Assembly: GCA_964369775.1 (NCBI GenBank)
Contig: CAYJHQ010000012.1
Span: 1 to 64,000 of the forward strand
Reading direction: 5' to 3'
Length of the DNA stretch: 64,000 bases
DNA from: CAUPWF01 sp964369775
GTDB taxonomy: Bacteria; Bacillota; Clostridia; Lachnospirales; Lachnospiraceae
The position numbers were made by a program, and so were the translations under genes. Shown piece by piece: positions 31,287-40,463 of the stretch (positions within the stretch are counted from its first letter, which is position 1; each line of letters starts with the position of its first letter). The notes below the pieces were generated by a model, which was given only the letters and a program-made list of their open reading frames with translations, did no database searches and was not told the DNA's origin.

Positions 31287-32222
31287 TTATGAAGCCTTAG
31301 CCTCGGCTTTTTTCTTTTTTATAGAAACTAGACTTTTTGCAATGTCTTCCATGTTATCTCCATGAGATTTATATTTTTCCAGCACTTGCTTTTCAAGATT
31401 CAACATGTTGATTTCTGCAAATATACCCTTTGCGAACGTTGTCTTTTTGCAATTCCAGCATTTTCCTATTACATCCCAAAAAATATCTCCAACCTCTCCT
31501 ACGTTTAGGGCTAGTCGAATTCTTTGCTGCATCGGACTTCTAGGATTTAGAAATGCTGAAGCGTATTCAAGCTTTGCCTCCATTTTATCGCTTGTGTTGT
31601 ACTCATAATCTGCATAAAACTGAAGAGCATACTCTAGCACCTTCCCAGTTGCTCGTACATCATCAAGCGCCTCGTGAAACGTAAATTCCGCGTCAGGAAA
31701 CAAATGTTCCACTATTGTCCCCAACTTAAAATTCTCAACTGTGCTTTTTGGAACAGCATCTCTCACCATTTTCAACACATCAAATCGATATTTGGGCGTA
31801 AGACTTCTATTTGTGCGCGTCAATAATCCGTTAAACATACGATTATCAAATGCTTCATTATACGCTCCCCAAATAGCTGTCTTTGCCATAAAACATCCAA
31901 TGTGACAAACAGCATCATGCTCCTTTGGCATTCCTTCTAAAAGTTTGTCTGTCAAGCCAGTAATCTCTGTGATTTTAGGAGCTAATTTCTCTTCTGGGTT
32001 GATATAGATATTAAACTCATCGACAGGTGTTACTTTGTAAACGCCTTCCTTGTATGATATATGGAACTGAACGCCTGCAAATTGAATAATCTTTGCATTT
32101 TTTCCCACACCGGTCGTTTCTGTGTCATAAATGGTGATTTTTCTACCATCCGCAAAAATCGCCAATACTTCTTCTTTCATTGCAAGCGGATTGCGGTATG
32201 ACTCTGCTTTTCTCTTTCCCAT
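31287..32222 (-). CDS. DnaQ-like 3'-5' exonuclease (DEDDh)
   Basis: Protein of 311 residues. Motif Exo I: YDTETTG (33-39); Exo II: N.AFDNRM with the second Asp; Exo III: HEALDDVRAT with His and the last Asp, so the DEDDh set is complete. Such enzymes proofread polymerases or trim DNA/RNA ends. After the catalytic domain (to about 210) comes a 100-residue extension with a CWNCKKT Cys pair and a Lys-rich end, not usual in DnaQ. Start four bases after the previous stop, so it is the second gene of an operon with 32227-33504; AAGGAGGATTAATAGA serves as ribosome site. Confidence 0.92.
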   Translation of the reverse strand: MGKRKAESYRNPLAMKEEVLAIFADGRKITIYDTETTGVGKNAKIIQFAGVQFHISYKEGVYKVTPVDEFNIYINPEEKLAPKITEITGLTDKLLEGMPKEHDAVCHIGCFMAKTAIWGAYNEAFDNRMFNGLLTRTNRSLTPKYRFDVLKMVRDAVPKSTVENFKLGTIVEHLFPDAEFTFHEALDDVRATGKVLEYALQFYADYEYNTSDKMEAKLEYASAFLNPRSPMQQRIRLALNVGEVGDIFWDVIGKCWNCKKTTFAKGIFAEINMLNLEKQVLEKYKSHGDNMEDIAKSLVSIKKKKAEAKAS

Positions 32223-32226
32223 TCTA

Positions 32227-33504
32227 TTAATCCTCCTTCTTTTCTTCCAAAGAGGTCACAAATAGACTACCTCTCCAAAAATCAAGCCTTTCTGCCTGAA
32301 CAACCTTCATTCGCTTAGATTTCAGTTTTGAAATGCGCTCTAACCATTCAATCGGGTTGTATTTTTCTCCAATGTTTTTTATCTCATCAGAGCGTTTTTT
32401 TCCTATTATCGATTGCAATGTTTTTAAATCGCTTTCTCTCACACGAACCCAAAAACCACTTTGCTGTCCTGAAAAACAATACTGCTCATAAGAGCTGTTG
32501 TTTTTTACAATACTTTTTATAACTGGTTGAATTAGATTCTCTGGCATTTGTCCAGCATCAACTCTATGGCTAATTTTTTCTTCATGAATAACGAAACGCT
32601 CGCCTTTGTAAAAGGCATAGGCTTTAGCTCTAAAACTATCGCCAAGTGCGTCTGAAATGCAGATGTCAATACCATAGGTTAGTAGAAAGTCTGGATGTGA
32701 TACTTTAATGCTTACATTAACTTGCTGACTTGCCGCAGACCAAGATACAACCTCGTAATTGAGACATTCTGATATGCGTGAAAAGATTTTCTCAAAATAA
32801 TTGGTCATTTCTGTTTTAGCATACCTCGTGCTTATTAATGTGGTGATTGGTCTAAGCCCGCTCTCTGTCTCCCTATACAAGAATCTGATACCATTAGATG
32901 ATGCTAGTTTTTCACTAAATAGTAGCGCAACTCCAAGCTTCTCATCTAAGCTATAAATCAACCTACTTGCATCCAGTACCGTTGATACGGATGCTAGAGC
33001 AGAATCCATAATAGGGTAATGATTGCCGTCCTTTCCGAACATCAATCCAGTCTCCATTAGTAGTTTGTGATCTGCTTCAGAGACATAAAACACCTCTGTC
33101 TCAAACACTGGCTGTCCGTCCTGTAATAAATAAGGCGTCCCCAGCGGCAACTTAAACCACGTTGAAACATAACTTGCCTTGCCAAGTGGATCTTGATATG
33201 GCTGCGTGTCTCGATGGCAAAGAACCGAATAATCACTGTCCGTATTAAACAGTTTCGCCTCTTTCTCATAAGCCTTGAGGGCTTCTTCAAACGATTTGAG
33301 CGTCAATCCTCTCTTTAGCGACTTTGCATCCGCTAGGTTTTTTGCCGACCCTATCAGCCTCCACTGAGTATGATTCTTGTTCTTTACAAATTCAATATAG
33401 CTCTTAGATCCTGGGGGTATTATTGAATCAATCCTTGTCAACTCGTCCATTTCTTTAAGCATCTCTGTTAATTCAGAAACGCTATTGCCTGTTGCTATTT
33501 TCAT
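32227..33504 (-). CDS. Hypothetical protein, 425 residues
   Basis: Not recognised with confidence. A long alpha/beta protein without membrane segments. It includes a conserved-looking middle (YSVLCHRDTQPYQDPLGKAS) and a region of strands (YGIDICISDALGDSFRAKAY). Size and placing before a nuclease recall phage-type accessory proteins such as DUF932, but I cannot show the signature. First gene of a two-gene operon with the DEDDh exonuclease. Start after TTTAGGAGGATAAAAATT; promoter box 33541-33546 with two palindromes upstream. Confidence 0.7.
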   Translation of the reverse strand: MKIATGNSVSELTEMLKEMDELTRIDSIIPPGSKSYIEFVKNKNHTQWRLIGSAKNLADAKSLKRGLTLKSFEEALKAYEKEAKLFNTDSDYSVLCHRDTQPYQDPLGKASYVSTWFKLPLGTPYLLQDGQPVFETEVFYVSEADHKLLMETGLMFGKDGNHYPIMDSALASVSTVLDASRLIYSLDEKLGVALLFSEKLASSNGIRFLYRETESGLRPITTLISTRYAKTEMTNYFEKIFSRISECLNYEVVSWSAASQQVNVSIKVSHPDFLLTYGIDICISDALGDSFRAKAYAFYKGERFVIHEEKISHRVDAGQMPENLIQPVIKSIVKNNSSYEQYCFSGQQSGFWVRVRESDLKTLQSIIGKKRSDEIKNIGEKYNPIEWLERISKLKSKRMKVVQAERLDFWRGSLFVTSLEEKKED

Positions 33505-33540
33505 AATTTTTATCCTCCTAAATTTTTATTTTTCAAATTC

Positions 33541-33546
33541 AATATG
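33541..33546 (-). promoter_or_regulatory. CATATT promoter box
   Basis: 36 bp upstream of the start at 33504; palindromes 26 and 59 bp further up. Confidence 0.5.
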
Positions 33547-33572
33547 CAAAAACAAAGTGAAAAGATATTTTT

Positions 33573-33585
33573 GGAACTGAGTTCC
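33573..33585. repeat. 13-bp palindrome GGAACTGAGTTCC
   Basis: Exact copy upstream of the operon 33504-31287. Confidence 0.95.
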
Positions 33586-33605
33586 AAATTCTAAGCAAAA
33601 AAACT

Positions 33606-33618
33606 GGAACTGAGTTCC
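33606..33618. repeat. 13-bp palindrome GGAACTGAGTTCC
   Basis: Exact copy, 33 bp from the one at 33573. Confidence 0.95.
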
Positions 33619-33629
33619 AAAACACTGCA

Positions 33630-33660
33630 ATGAAAAAGACAAAGCTTTCGCCTTGTCTCT
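33630..33660 (-). terminator. Intrinsic terminator
   Basis: GACAAGGCGAAAGCTTTGTC hairpin with five T, after the SSB-like gene. Confidence 0.85.
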
Positions 33661-33668
33661 CTTTCTTG

Positions 33669-34490
33669 CTATTCTTCATCTATAGAGTCTGGATTAATGT
33701 CAATTTTCTTATATTGTCCAGCTAAATACTCTACTCGGTATGGAATTATTTCTGTGATTGCATCTTTATATGTGTATTTCTTTTTACAGCTAGAGCATAC
33801 CATCGTTGGCGTCACAACCTCTGTGCGAATAAATCCATCCACTAACACCTCAGCGCCCTTTTTTAGATATTCTAGATCTACGTCTTTTTGCTTTCCAAAC
33901 GAATACACCCAAGGTGCGTCAACTGGATCAAGATGTCCTTGCGTTGGTATGAAGTATTTACGCTCTACAGAGATCGGATATCTGCAGCACTCTACATCAC
34001 CTCTTTTATGACCTTCTGGATCTCTTGTTAGCTTTCCGATCACAAGAGCTTGATTGGAATTCTCCATATATCTATTAACTAGTGTTTTTTCTGCCATTGC
34101 CATATCATTAGCACCTTTGAAAGACTCTAGGTGATAGCATGAAATTGGATAGATTGCAAAAAATGTAGCGTTGTTTTTGATATTAATTGCTTCGCAGTGA
34201 GGGCAAGCGCTTGGCTTTTTCACTGACAATAAGTTTGCAACGCCTTTTATATCAACGATGTCATATTTTTCTTTCTTCAATAATTCATCCCACAGAGGGC
34301 TATTCCTGTCATCAAAATATACAACTAAGTCCTGCAACGCTCCTTCTTCGTACTCTCCATCCATTTTTTCTTGATTTAGGCAAGTGCGTACCACCATATG
34401 AATTTTTTCTAACCCTGTCACTCCTTCGTTTTTAACTATTGGATTCGCTCTTAGAATCCCTATCAACCTCACTTGATTATGTGTTGCCAT
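33669..34490 (-). CDS. SSB-like protein with two OB-fold halves
   Basis: Protein of 273 residues. Each half starts like single-strand DNA-binding protein: N.VRLIGILRANPIV (5-18) and QALVIGKLTRDPE (about 144-156), the second followed by CCRYPISVERKY and by LKKGAEVLVDGFIRTE, as in SSB/PriB strands. Each half also has a Cys pair (CPHCEA and CSSCKKKY), pointing to small zinc knuckles inserted in the OB folds. It probably coats single-stranded plasmid DNA during transfer or replication. Tandem OB folds in one chain are unusual for bacterial SSB. Single-gene unit with promoter box 34541-34546. Confidence 0.78.
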   Translation of the reverse strand: MATHNQVRLIGILRANPIVKNEGVTGLEKIHMVVRTCLNQEKMDGEYEEGALQDLVVYFDDRNSPLWDELLKKEKYDIVDIKGVANLLSVKKPSACPHCEAINIKNNATFFAIYPISCYHLESFKGANDMAMAEKTLVNRYMENSNQALVIGKLTRDPEGHKRGDVECCRYPISVERKYFIPTQGHLDPVDAPWVYSFGKQKDVDLEYLKKGAEVLVDGFIRTEVVTPTMVCSSCKKKYTYKDAITEIIPYRVEYLAGQYKKIDINPDSIDEE

Positions 34491-34540
34491 CTTTAAATAC
34501 CACGCTGAGTAATAATCAGCGTTCCTCTCTTTTTATTTTT

Positions 34541-34546
34541 AATATG
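34541..34546 (-). promoter_or_regulatory. CATATT promoter box
   Basis: 50 bp upstream of the start at 34490; a small hairpin (GCTGATTATTACTCAGC) lies in the leader. Confidence 0.5.
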
Positions 34547-34568
34547 TCAAAACTGACACAGTGAGCGA

Positions 34569-34600
34569 GTAAAAAGAAGTGAGCTTTCGCCCACTCCCTT
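34569..34600 (-). terminator. Intrinsic terminator
   Basis: GAGTGGGCGAAAGCTCACTTC hairpin with T-run, after the gene at 34601-36109. Confidence 0.8.
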
Positions 34601-36109
34601 CTATATTTCGTATTCATCATCAGCATCGATTGGTACATCTAGCGGATCCCTATAATCCACTACGGACTCTCTAGACTCGTCCATATTTATGCCTTCAGCT
34701 CTTTCCTCGATTGAAGACTCGAATGGGTTTTCTCCACATTCCTCTGGCAAGAAATCCATTTTCGCCAACTCTGCCATTGTAAGCGTTGTAGTGTCTTCTA
34801 AGCTGTTTACATCAAAGCTGTATTTTAATACAAGATCTGACTCATCTAATGAATCAGGAGAACGCATACCATGCTCTATTTCATAGTATGCATGAATTTT
34901 ATGTGCAAGATTTTCAATTTCAGCTTGCCCCAGTCCTCTTGCTGACTTAAAGCGCGCAACTTCAAAGTCTTTGCCATCCGTAAGCTTGATCCGATATTCA
35001 ATATCTCTTGCATTTATTTTTGTATACATTCCAGAAGCTTCCTCTTGTTCTGTGAATCGCCCAGGATTACTTAGCACCTGGACAGTCTCAAGCACAGCTT
35101 TTGGAGAGAGATCATTCGGCGTTCCATAAGCCTTCAATTCCTTTGTAATAAGCTTATCATCTGTTCCGTCCAGCTTAAAGACTCCTATTGGCGTTGCGAA
35201 CCCACCTTCATCGCGCCCATTTATAAACAATTGATCTGGAGCTTTTACTGACATAGTAATACGTGTTTCTTTATCTTCAAATGCAAATGTCATGGTGTTT
35301 GCCTCCGCAATCATTCTTGATTCGGCAGCTTGATAATCTTCTCCTATTTTATTAAAATCGATAAATTGCTCAGCTCCATTCCTACTAATCATGATCCCAG
35401 TATCTAAACACTCTCCTGAAATGGTTGTGATTCCAAATGAATCTACCACACTTACTTCTCTCAAAAACTCTGCTTCTCCCATAGCTTTGTCAATAGCTGT
35501 TGCAATAGAGACGGCCTTGATAGCAACCTCTCTTTTGCTTATAGGCTCTGGTTCGATCTTAACAATTGCTTTGTATAATTCCTTTTCTCGATCCCTATAA
35601 AATCTGTCTGCTTGAATAGACTGCTCTGCATCGCCTCTCTTGACAATGACTGCGTTTTCTTCTTCATTATATGTAAGACTTACCCCTGCTGCCTTGCAAA
35701 TCTCCAATATGCTTTCTTCCTGAAGTTTATTCATCACGTTTTGATCAACGGCTCCTTCTTTTTCTGTTCTTGGCGAATCCGAAGACTGCTCCTCTGGCGA
35801 CTGCTCCCTCCTACAAGCCTGTTCTTTAGGGGATGGCTCTTTTTCCTCTTTCTCGCTTGACCTTTCTTTTTTCTGCTCCCGCTTTAAATGCTCCGCAGCC
35901 TGCCTTTCTTTTGTGTAATCATGTGGCTCTTCGCCTCCTAGTTTCGATAGCATGTTGTGAAATGCAGCCCCTACAAACCCTGCTCCGTTTATAATTGCCC
36001 CCTTTATCCACTCTGCTAATTTTTCCAACCTCTCTCTCATTGTGAGCTTTTTGACCTCACCAGAGGCTTTGTCGCTATCACTCTGTTCGTTTTTTGAATT
36101 TTCAACCAT
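34601..36109 (-). CDS. Large hypothetical protein of the transfer region
   Basis: Protein of 502 residues, not recognised. A charged N-terminus with a short hydrophobic stretch (about 39-56, GAIINGAGFVGAAFHNML) is followed by a Lys/Glu/Ser-rich disordered linker (70-120) and a long alpha/beta part that contains repeated ISRNGAEQFIDFNKI-like strands. Very acidic C-terminus (DYRDPLDVPIDADDEYEI). Its general make-up resembles the PcfB-like protein at 61048-62379. It stands at the end of the secretion cluster, with its own promoter box (36133-36138). A role in transfer is inference from position. Confidence 0.65.
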   Translation of the reverse strand: MVENSKNEQSDSDKASGEVKKLTMRERLEKLAEWIKGAIINGAGFVGAAFHNMLSKLGGEEPHDYTKERQAAEHLKREQKKERSSEKEEKEPSPKEQACRREQSPEEQSSDSPRTEKEGAVDQNVMNKLQEESILEICKAAGVSLTYNEEENAVIVKRGDAEQSIQADRFYRDREKELYKAIVKIEPEPISKREVAIKAVSIATAIDKAMGEAEFLREVSVVDSFGITTISGECLDTGIMISRNGAEQFIDFNKIGEDYQAAESRMIAEANTMTFAFEDKETRITMSVKAPDQLFINGRDEGGFATPIGVFKLDGTDDKLITKELKAYGTPNDLSPKAVLETVQVLSNPGRFTEQEEASGMYTKINARDIEYRIKLTDGKDFEVARFKSARGLGQAEIENLAHKIHAYYEIEHGMRSPDSLDESDLVLKYSFDVNSLEDTTTLTMAELAKMDFLPEECGENPFESSIEERAEGINMDESRESVVDYRDPLDVPIDADDEYEI

Positions 36110-36132
36110 ATTTATTCCTCGCTTTTATTTCT

Positions 36133-36138
36133 AATATG
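36133..36138 (-). promoter_or_regulatory. CATATT promoter box
   Basis: Reads TTTGCATATTAGAAATAAAAG, 23 bp upstream of the start at 36109. Confidence 0.5.
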
Positions 36139-36150
36139 CAAATTACAACA

Positions 36151-36180
36151 GCAAAAAAGCTCGCATAATCGCGAGCTCTT
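36151..36180 (-). terminator. Intrinsic terminator
   Basis: AAGAGCTCGCGATTATGCGAGCTTTTTT hairpin, end of the virB4 operon. Confidence 0.85.
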
Positions 36181-36184
36181 GATC

Positions 36185-36880
36185 CTATTCCTCTTCTTTT
36201 GGCTTAATCAACCCTTTTGTTTTTAGCACCACAAACGTTACAATAGATACAATAGCAAAAATCCCAACGAGTGCTCCAAACTTTGGCAAAAACCCTTCAA
36301 ACAAATTATATTTGTCCGAATCCTGACTTTCCTCTAAAATAACTGTACTCTCATCTATATCGACTGGGCTATTTGGGCCGTCAGTTCCGCTTTCCATTGG
36401 TTTGCTGTACTCTCCATCCTCAAAATCCATTGTTGGATCTACTGTGTGTGTGTCAAAATCGTACTCGCGCTGAAATGTTGTTTGATCAAGCTCTGTAAAC
36501 GCTACAGTGAGATAAGTTTCAGATTGATTCGAAGCTTTAATTACACTTGCGTGTGTGTACCCAGTTTGCTTTACAATGTCACTATCACCTTCGTAAGCTA
36601 AATCAGTAATATGATATATCCCGTCTGTTGGAAGCTTGAAAAAAGTTTCTTCTAAGAGTGGAAATGAAAAAGTTAGCGACTCTCCTTTAGCCTCACCATC
36701 TATGTCTGCTACAAAAGTAACAGATATCTCATCTGACTCCTCAAGATATTCAGAGATAGCATCTGTTTGAAAGTCTGTCTTCACGTTTACAATCGAGTCC
36801 CCTTCTTGGCTTGCAAAAGCTGTAATACTTCCCAGTAAGCAAGTTGACAACAATGCACATGCGATTATCCGTTTAATCAT
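36185..36880 (-). CDS. Secreted, C-terminally membrane-anchored protein
   Basis: Protein of 231 residues from the ATG at 36880 (GAGGAGGTTGAGC before it). It has a signal peptide (MIKRIIACALLSTCLLGSIT, cut near AFA), an acidic beta-rich outer domain of about 160 residues, and a C-terminal membrane segment (about 200-220, FGALVGIFAIVSIVTFVVL) with a short basic tail. There is no LPXTG-type sorting motif. The gene overlaps the previous one by eight bases and closes the operon that begins with virB4, so it is probably an accessory of the secretion apparatus on the outer face. Confidence 0.75.
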   Translation of the reverse strand: MIKRIIACALLSTCLLGSITAFASQEGDSIVNVKTDFQTDAISEYLEESDEISVTFVADIDGEAKGESLTFSFPLLEETFFKLPTDGIYHITDLAYEGDSDIVKQTGYTHASVIKASNQSETYLTVAFTELDQTTFQREYDFDTHTVDPTMDFEDGEYSKPMESGTDGPNSPVDIDESTVILEESQDSDKYNLFEGFLPKFGALVGIFAIVSIVTFVVLKTKGLIKPKEEE

Positions 36881-37514
36881 GCTCAACCTCCTCTCCTTCT
36901 AGCATTGCCTCAGCCTCCGCTTTGGCTCTAGCCTCTTGTAGCTGAATAGTAAGTGGATTCATTTCATCAAGCGCAGCTTGCTTTTCCGCCTCCGCCTCTT
37001 GAATTTCTTTCATAAGCTCAGACTCCATTTGCGCCGACTCAGCCTCAAATTCCTTTATATATTGTTCGTAATCGCTATTTTCTGTAGCAAATACCTGCGA
37101 GCCCTCGTGATTAAAAGATACCACTAGTTTTTTACCACTCGTCCCTAAACTAAAGAGCTCTGCGTATACGATGTCGGATAATACTATAACCACTTCTCCC
37201 TTGAAGAAATAAGGTACAATCATCATTGATAGCAGATCCTTCTTGTTTGTTTTGATTTCCTCGATTGCTTTTCGCGCCGTCTCGTAATCTGGTGGCTGAA
37301 TTAGAATTGTGACCGTTGTGCATCCCCCTTTGTGGTAAAGCTCTACCACCCCATCACCGAATACCAAAGTTGTCGCAGTTGGGTTTTCTTCTACGGTTTC
37401 TATTGACAGCGATGCTGCACTTACAGCCACTCCATTTTGATCTCTTCCGCTGGTTAGTAGAAACAGTTCATCCCAACTGATATCCACTGCCTCATTATTT
37501 ATATTTACTTCCAT
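36873..37514 (-). CDS. Hypothetical protein of the transfer operon
   Basis: Protein of 213 residues, not recognised. The first 140 residues look like a mixed fold (VEENPTATTLVFGDGVVELY, VVIVLSDIVYAELFSLGTSG); the last 70 are a charged coiled coil (ESAQMESELMKEIQEAEAEK). Cytoplasmic. Placed between virB4 and the secreted protein gene, with no terminator on either side. Start after AAAGGAGAAGAAA. Confidence 0.7.
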   Translation of the reverse strand: MEVNINNEAVDISWDELFLLTSGRDQNGVAVSAASLSIETVEENPTATTLVFGDGVVELYHKGGCTTVTILIQPPDYETARKAIEEIKTNKKDLLSMMIVPYFFKGEVVIVLSDIVYAELFSLGTSGKKLVVSFNHEGSQVFATENSDYEQYIKEFEAESAQMESELMKEIQEAEAEKQAALDEMNPLTIQLQEARAKAEAEAMLEGEEVEHD

Positions 37515-37560
37515 TTTCTTCTCCTTTTATTGCGCCCGCGGCAATGCCGCAGACGTAGTT

Positions 37561-39957
37561 TTAATCTTCTTCTAGCTTGGTTGACATTGCCTTGTAAAGC
37601 CTTGAATCTGTTGGAAAGCTATCATCCATAGGTATCTGACTTTCGCCAATCCTAAGCAGCCCCATCCCTGGTTTGGTAGAGCTGATATAGTCTTGCTCAA
37701 TAGCCGATATCCCAAGCATTGTTGATAATTGCGCCTTATTAACAGCCGATTGCTTAAACAGCATTACAAAGTTTGATGTGTTGATGATGGCTCTTGCCTC
37801 TTCGCTTTTTAACATATCCTCCACATTCTGAGTGATGGCTGTTGGTACGCCTCCCCACTTTCTTGCCCTCTTCCAAATTTCAGAGATGTAAGATGCAGAT
37901 GTAGGTTTTTGCATTAAGATATAAAACTCATCAATGTAAAACCATGTGCGAGTGCCCTTTCCGCGATTTTCAATCATCTTATTCCAAATGTTATCTAAAC
38001 AGATTTGAAGTCCCATTTCCTTTAATGCACTTTCTCGACCAATATCTCGGATGTCATACACCGTAAATCGGTTTGTGATATCTACATTTGTCTTTTTGGA
38101 AAAAATGTCCATCCCCCCAATAACATACTGTTCTAATGTGATAGCAAGAGTTCTTGCATCCATCTCTGGCTGTTCGTTTAATTCATCCCAGAAATCTTGC
38201 ATAGTTGGAGCGTGCTCCAAATCAATCGACTTTCCAGTAGCCTCTAAATACTCTAGATATGGTCTGTAAATTTTTGTCACACATCTGTCGATAATGGACT
38301 GGTGTGACGATGTTAGCCCGTATTTCCCTGATGCAATCTCGCAAATAGTCTGAATAAATCCACTTTTAATCTTGACAGCATCGCCTCCGGTTCCACCATT
38401 TTCAATATTTAGATCGAACGGATTGATATAGTTATTCATCCCTTTTGCTATTTTGATTACCGAGCCACCAAAAGCTTCTGCTAATGCCACATACTCTCCC
38501 TCTGGATCTACAACATATACTTGATCATCTGTATTTAAAAGCACACTAATCATTTCTTTCTTAGCCGCAAATGATTTACCAGATCCTGGCATACCCAATA
38601 TACATCCGCAAGGGTTAATATCTGTCGCTCTGTTATAAAGAATCATATTTTTGCTTGATGCATTTAATCCATAGTATATTCCTTTGGGCTGAATTACATC
38701 TTTTACATTGAATGGAATAATTGATGATAAGGTGTATGTTGTCATTAATCGCTCAATAGCTAACTTGGAGTGACCGAGTGGTAGCGACGCATTAAAGCCT
38801 CTTTCCATTTCTATACCTAACGGAGACACCGCAATTAGATGTCTGCTGGCTACCATCTTCAACTGATGCTCAAACTTCGCCAGTCCCTCATAGTCATCAG
38901 CAAAGAGCGTTATTACAATGTTTGTGGTGAATAATCGAACATCATTCGTCAAGTCATCTGTAAGCTCCATAACTTCATTCTTCGCATGCTGTAAATCTGG
39001 CGAGATAAGGCTTGGATCATACCCTCCCTTGCTAGCTTTTTTTTGTAGCTCTATTAAGTTGTCTGCTATGTCAATGTTTCTATTTTTTAATAATTTCGCT
39101 GCCTCGGCATGAGGAATTGTTTTAAAATAAGCACTCACAAGTAGGTTGGTTGACATTGAAGCCAGGTCTACTAGCAGCGACCCTTTTATCCATGTTGGAT
39201 AATTTGCTATAAAGTATGTCTTTGCCACAGTCCCCTCCATCTGCACGCCTTTTGAGTTAAAGTTTAACACTGGTGGAGCTATCAAGTCCTTTGTGGTGAT
39301 ACCCTGCTTGTTTAAGTGATCTAAGTTATAACTTTCCACCAACTCCCCATTTACCATTTTTGTTTGGTAGAGTGGTGTTGTGTTTTTTGGGTTGTAAATC
39401 TGGTTCAGGATCTCTAACCGATCTCGAATTGTTAAAACAGACGGCTCATACTTTGTAATTTTTGACACCTGCTCAATTACACTTGAGTCGATTTGGGCAA
39501 ATTGCTCTTTAGCTACCCTAATATCTTCCACCTCTGCAGTCACGGTTAGAATCCGAATGGTTTGAAGGTTGTTTTTTGCCCCCAGCATTTTTTTAGTTAG
39601 CATCTCATTGTACTCTTCTCTGTATGTATCTAACGCGTCATCTCTGTAATTCACCAATGTAGTCTCTTTAAACGCCTCTTCAGCAATTGTCTTATTGAAC
39701 AAGGTTAGCTGTACTGACAGTGGTTCTTCAAACGTCCCTATAAATGCTGCGTACTCGCTAGACAGTTTTTGTTGATCTTCATCATCCACCGTAACGAAGT
39801 TGATATCTGGCCATAAATAAGACTTTGAAAAAACCCCCTCCGCCACTTCGATAATGCCATCTTTATAAACTGACTTATAAGGAATGCTCTGAGTGATCGA
39901 GTGTGGCGTCACTTCCTTCGTTTTTTTCTTTTGTTTCTTTTTTCTAAATGGAATCAT
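37561..39957 (-). CDS. virB4: VirB4-like conjugation ATPase
   Basis: Protein of 798 residues; the ATPase that powers the type IV secretion channel. The N-terminal 400 residues match the VirB4/TraE/TcpF type; Walker A GMPGSGKS lies near residue 455, followed by YVVDPEGEYVALAEAFGG; Walker B is TWFYIDEFYILM; later come the RKWGG.PTAITQNVEDML motif. Length fits Gram-positive VirB4 proteins. First gene of an operon with 36873 and 36185. Promoter box 39986-39991; ribosome site GAAAGGGTACTAT. Confidence 0.95.
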   Translation of the reverse strand: MIPFRKKKQKKKTKEVTPHSITQSIPYKSVYKDGIIEVAEGVFSKSYLWPDINFVTVDDEDQQKLSSEYAAFIGTFEEPLSVQLTLFNKTIAEEAFKETTLVNYRDDALDTYREEYNEMLTKKMLGAKNNLQTIRILTVTAEVEDIRVAKEQFAQIDSSVIEQVSKITKYEPSVLTIRDRLEILNQIYNPKNTTPLYQTKMVNGELVESYNLDHLNKQGITTKDLIAPPVLNFNSKGVQMEGTVAKTYFIANYPTWIKGSLLVDLASMSTNLLVSAYFKTIPHAEAAKLLKNRNIDIADNLIELQKKASKGGYDPSLISPDLQHAKNEVMELTDDLTNDVRLFTTNIVITLFADDYEGLAKFEHQLKMVASRHLIAVSPLGIEMERGFNASLPLGHSKLAIERLMTTYTLSSIIPFNVKDVIQPKGIYYGLNASSKNMILYNRATDINPCGCILGMPGSGKSFAAKKEMISVLLNTDDQVYVVDPEGEYVALAEAFGGSVIKIAKGMNNYINPFDLNIENGGTGGDAVKIKSGFIQTICEIASGKYGLTSSHQSIIDRCVTKIYRPYLEYLEATGKSIDLEHAPTMQDFWDELNEQPEMDARTLAITLEQYVIGGMDIFSKKTNVDITNRFTVYDIRDIGRESALKEMGLQICLDNIWNKMIENRGKGTRTWFYIDEFYILMQKPTSASYISEIWKRARKWGGVPTAITQNVEDMLKSEEARAIINTSNFVMLFKQSAVNKAQLSTMLGISAIEQDYISSTKPGMGLLRIGESQIPMDDSFPTDSRLYKAMSTKLEED

Positions 39958-39985
39958 ATAGTACCCTTTCTTATGTTTTTTCTTT

Positions 39986-39991
39986 AATATG
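39986..39991 (-). promoter_or_regulatory. CATATT promoter box
   Basis: 28 bp upstream of virB4. Confidence 0.5.
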
Positions 39992-40021
39992 CTAAAAATA
40001 AACCCATGTGCAGGAAATTTT

Positions 40022-40056
40022 TCAAAAAGAAAGACGGAACTGAGTTCCGCCGCTTT
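40022..40056 (-). terminator. Terminator built on the 13-bp palindrome
   Basis: GCGGCGGAACTCAGTTCCGTC followed by TTTCTTTTT, after the PrgI gene. Confidence 0.75.
40036..40048. repeat. 13-bp palindrome GGAACTGAGTTCC
   Basis: Exact copy; terminator stem between the PrgI gene and the virB4 promoter. Confidence 0.95.
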
Positions 40057-40058
40057 CT

Positions 40059-40451
40059 TTACTTAATCGGAATCGAATCTGGATTTTCCTTATAAATCTT
40101 CTTCAATTGCCGCTTTTTTGTTATTTTTCTTGCTTTTTTCTTTGTAATCTTAGACATTGCTTTTCGCCGCTCTGGCCTCTTGAGAGATGGAATCAGTACC
40201 ATAATCACGTATTTGTGAAACGGCAATCCCGACAGCTCAACAAACCCAACAGCCATGATTGGCAATGAGAACATTGTCAATACAAACACCACCACATCAG
40301 ATGATATATTTAGTGGATTCAAAATCAAAAACCACAGTACAGCATCTACGATCAACGCAACAACAATGCTAAGCGCCTGAGTCGTTGTAAACGACCCTAT
40401 TGTTTTTGCTTTATACTTTCTAACATCTCTTGGCACCTTACTCGATATCAT
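40059..40451 (-). CDS. PrgI family (VirB3-like) protein
   Basis: Protein of 130 residues. The N-terminus (VPRDVRKYKAKTIGSFTTTQ) and two adjacent membrane segments (about 25-45 and 51-72) match the PrgI family, small inner-membrane parts of Gram-positive conjugation channels that sit directly before VirB4, as here. The C-terminus is very basic (about 50 residues). Second gene of the unit beginning at 41390; 12 bp gap; ribosome site AAAGGAGGATTT. Confidence 0.9.
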   Translation of the reverse strand: MISSKVPRDVRKYKAKTIGSFTTTQALSIVVALIVDAVLWFLILNPLNISSDVVVFVLTMFSLPIMAVGFVELSGLPFHKYVIMVLIPSLKRPERRKAMSKITKKKARKITKKRQLKKIYKENPDSIPIK

Positions 40452-40463
40452 AAATCCTCCTTT

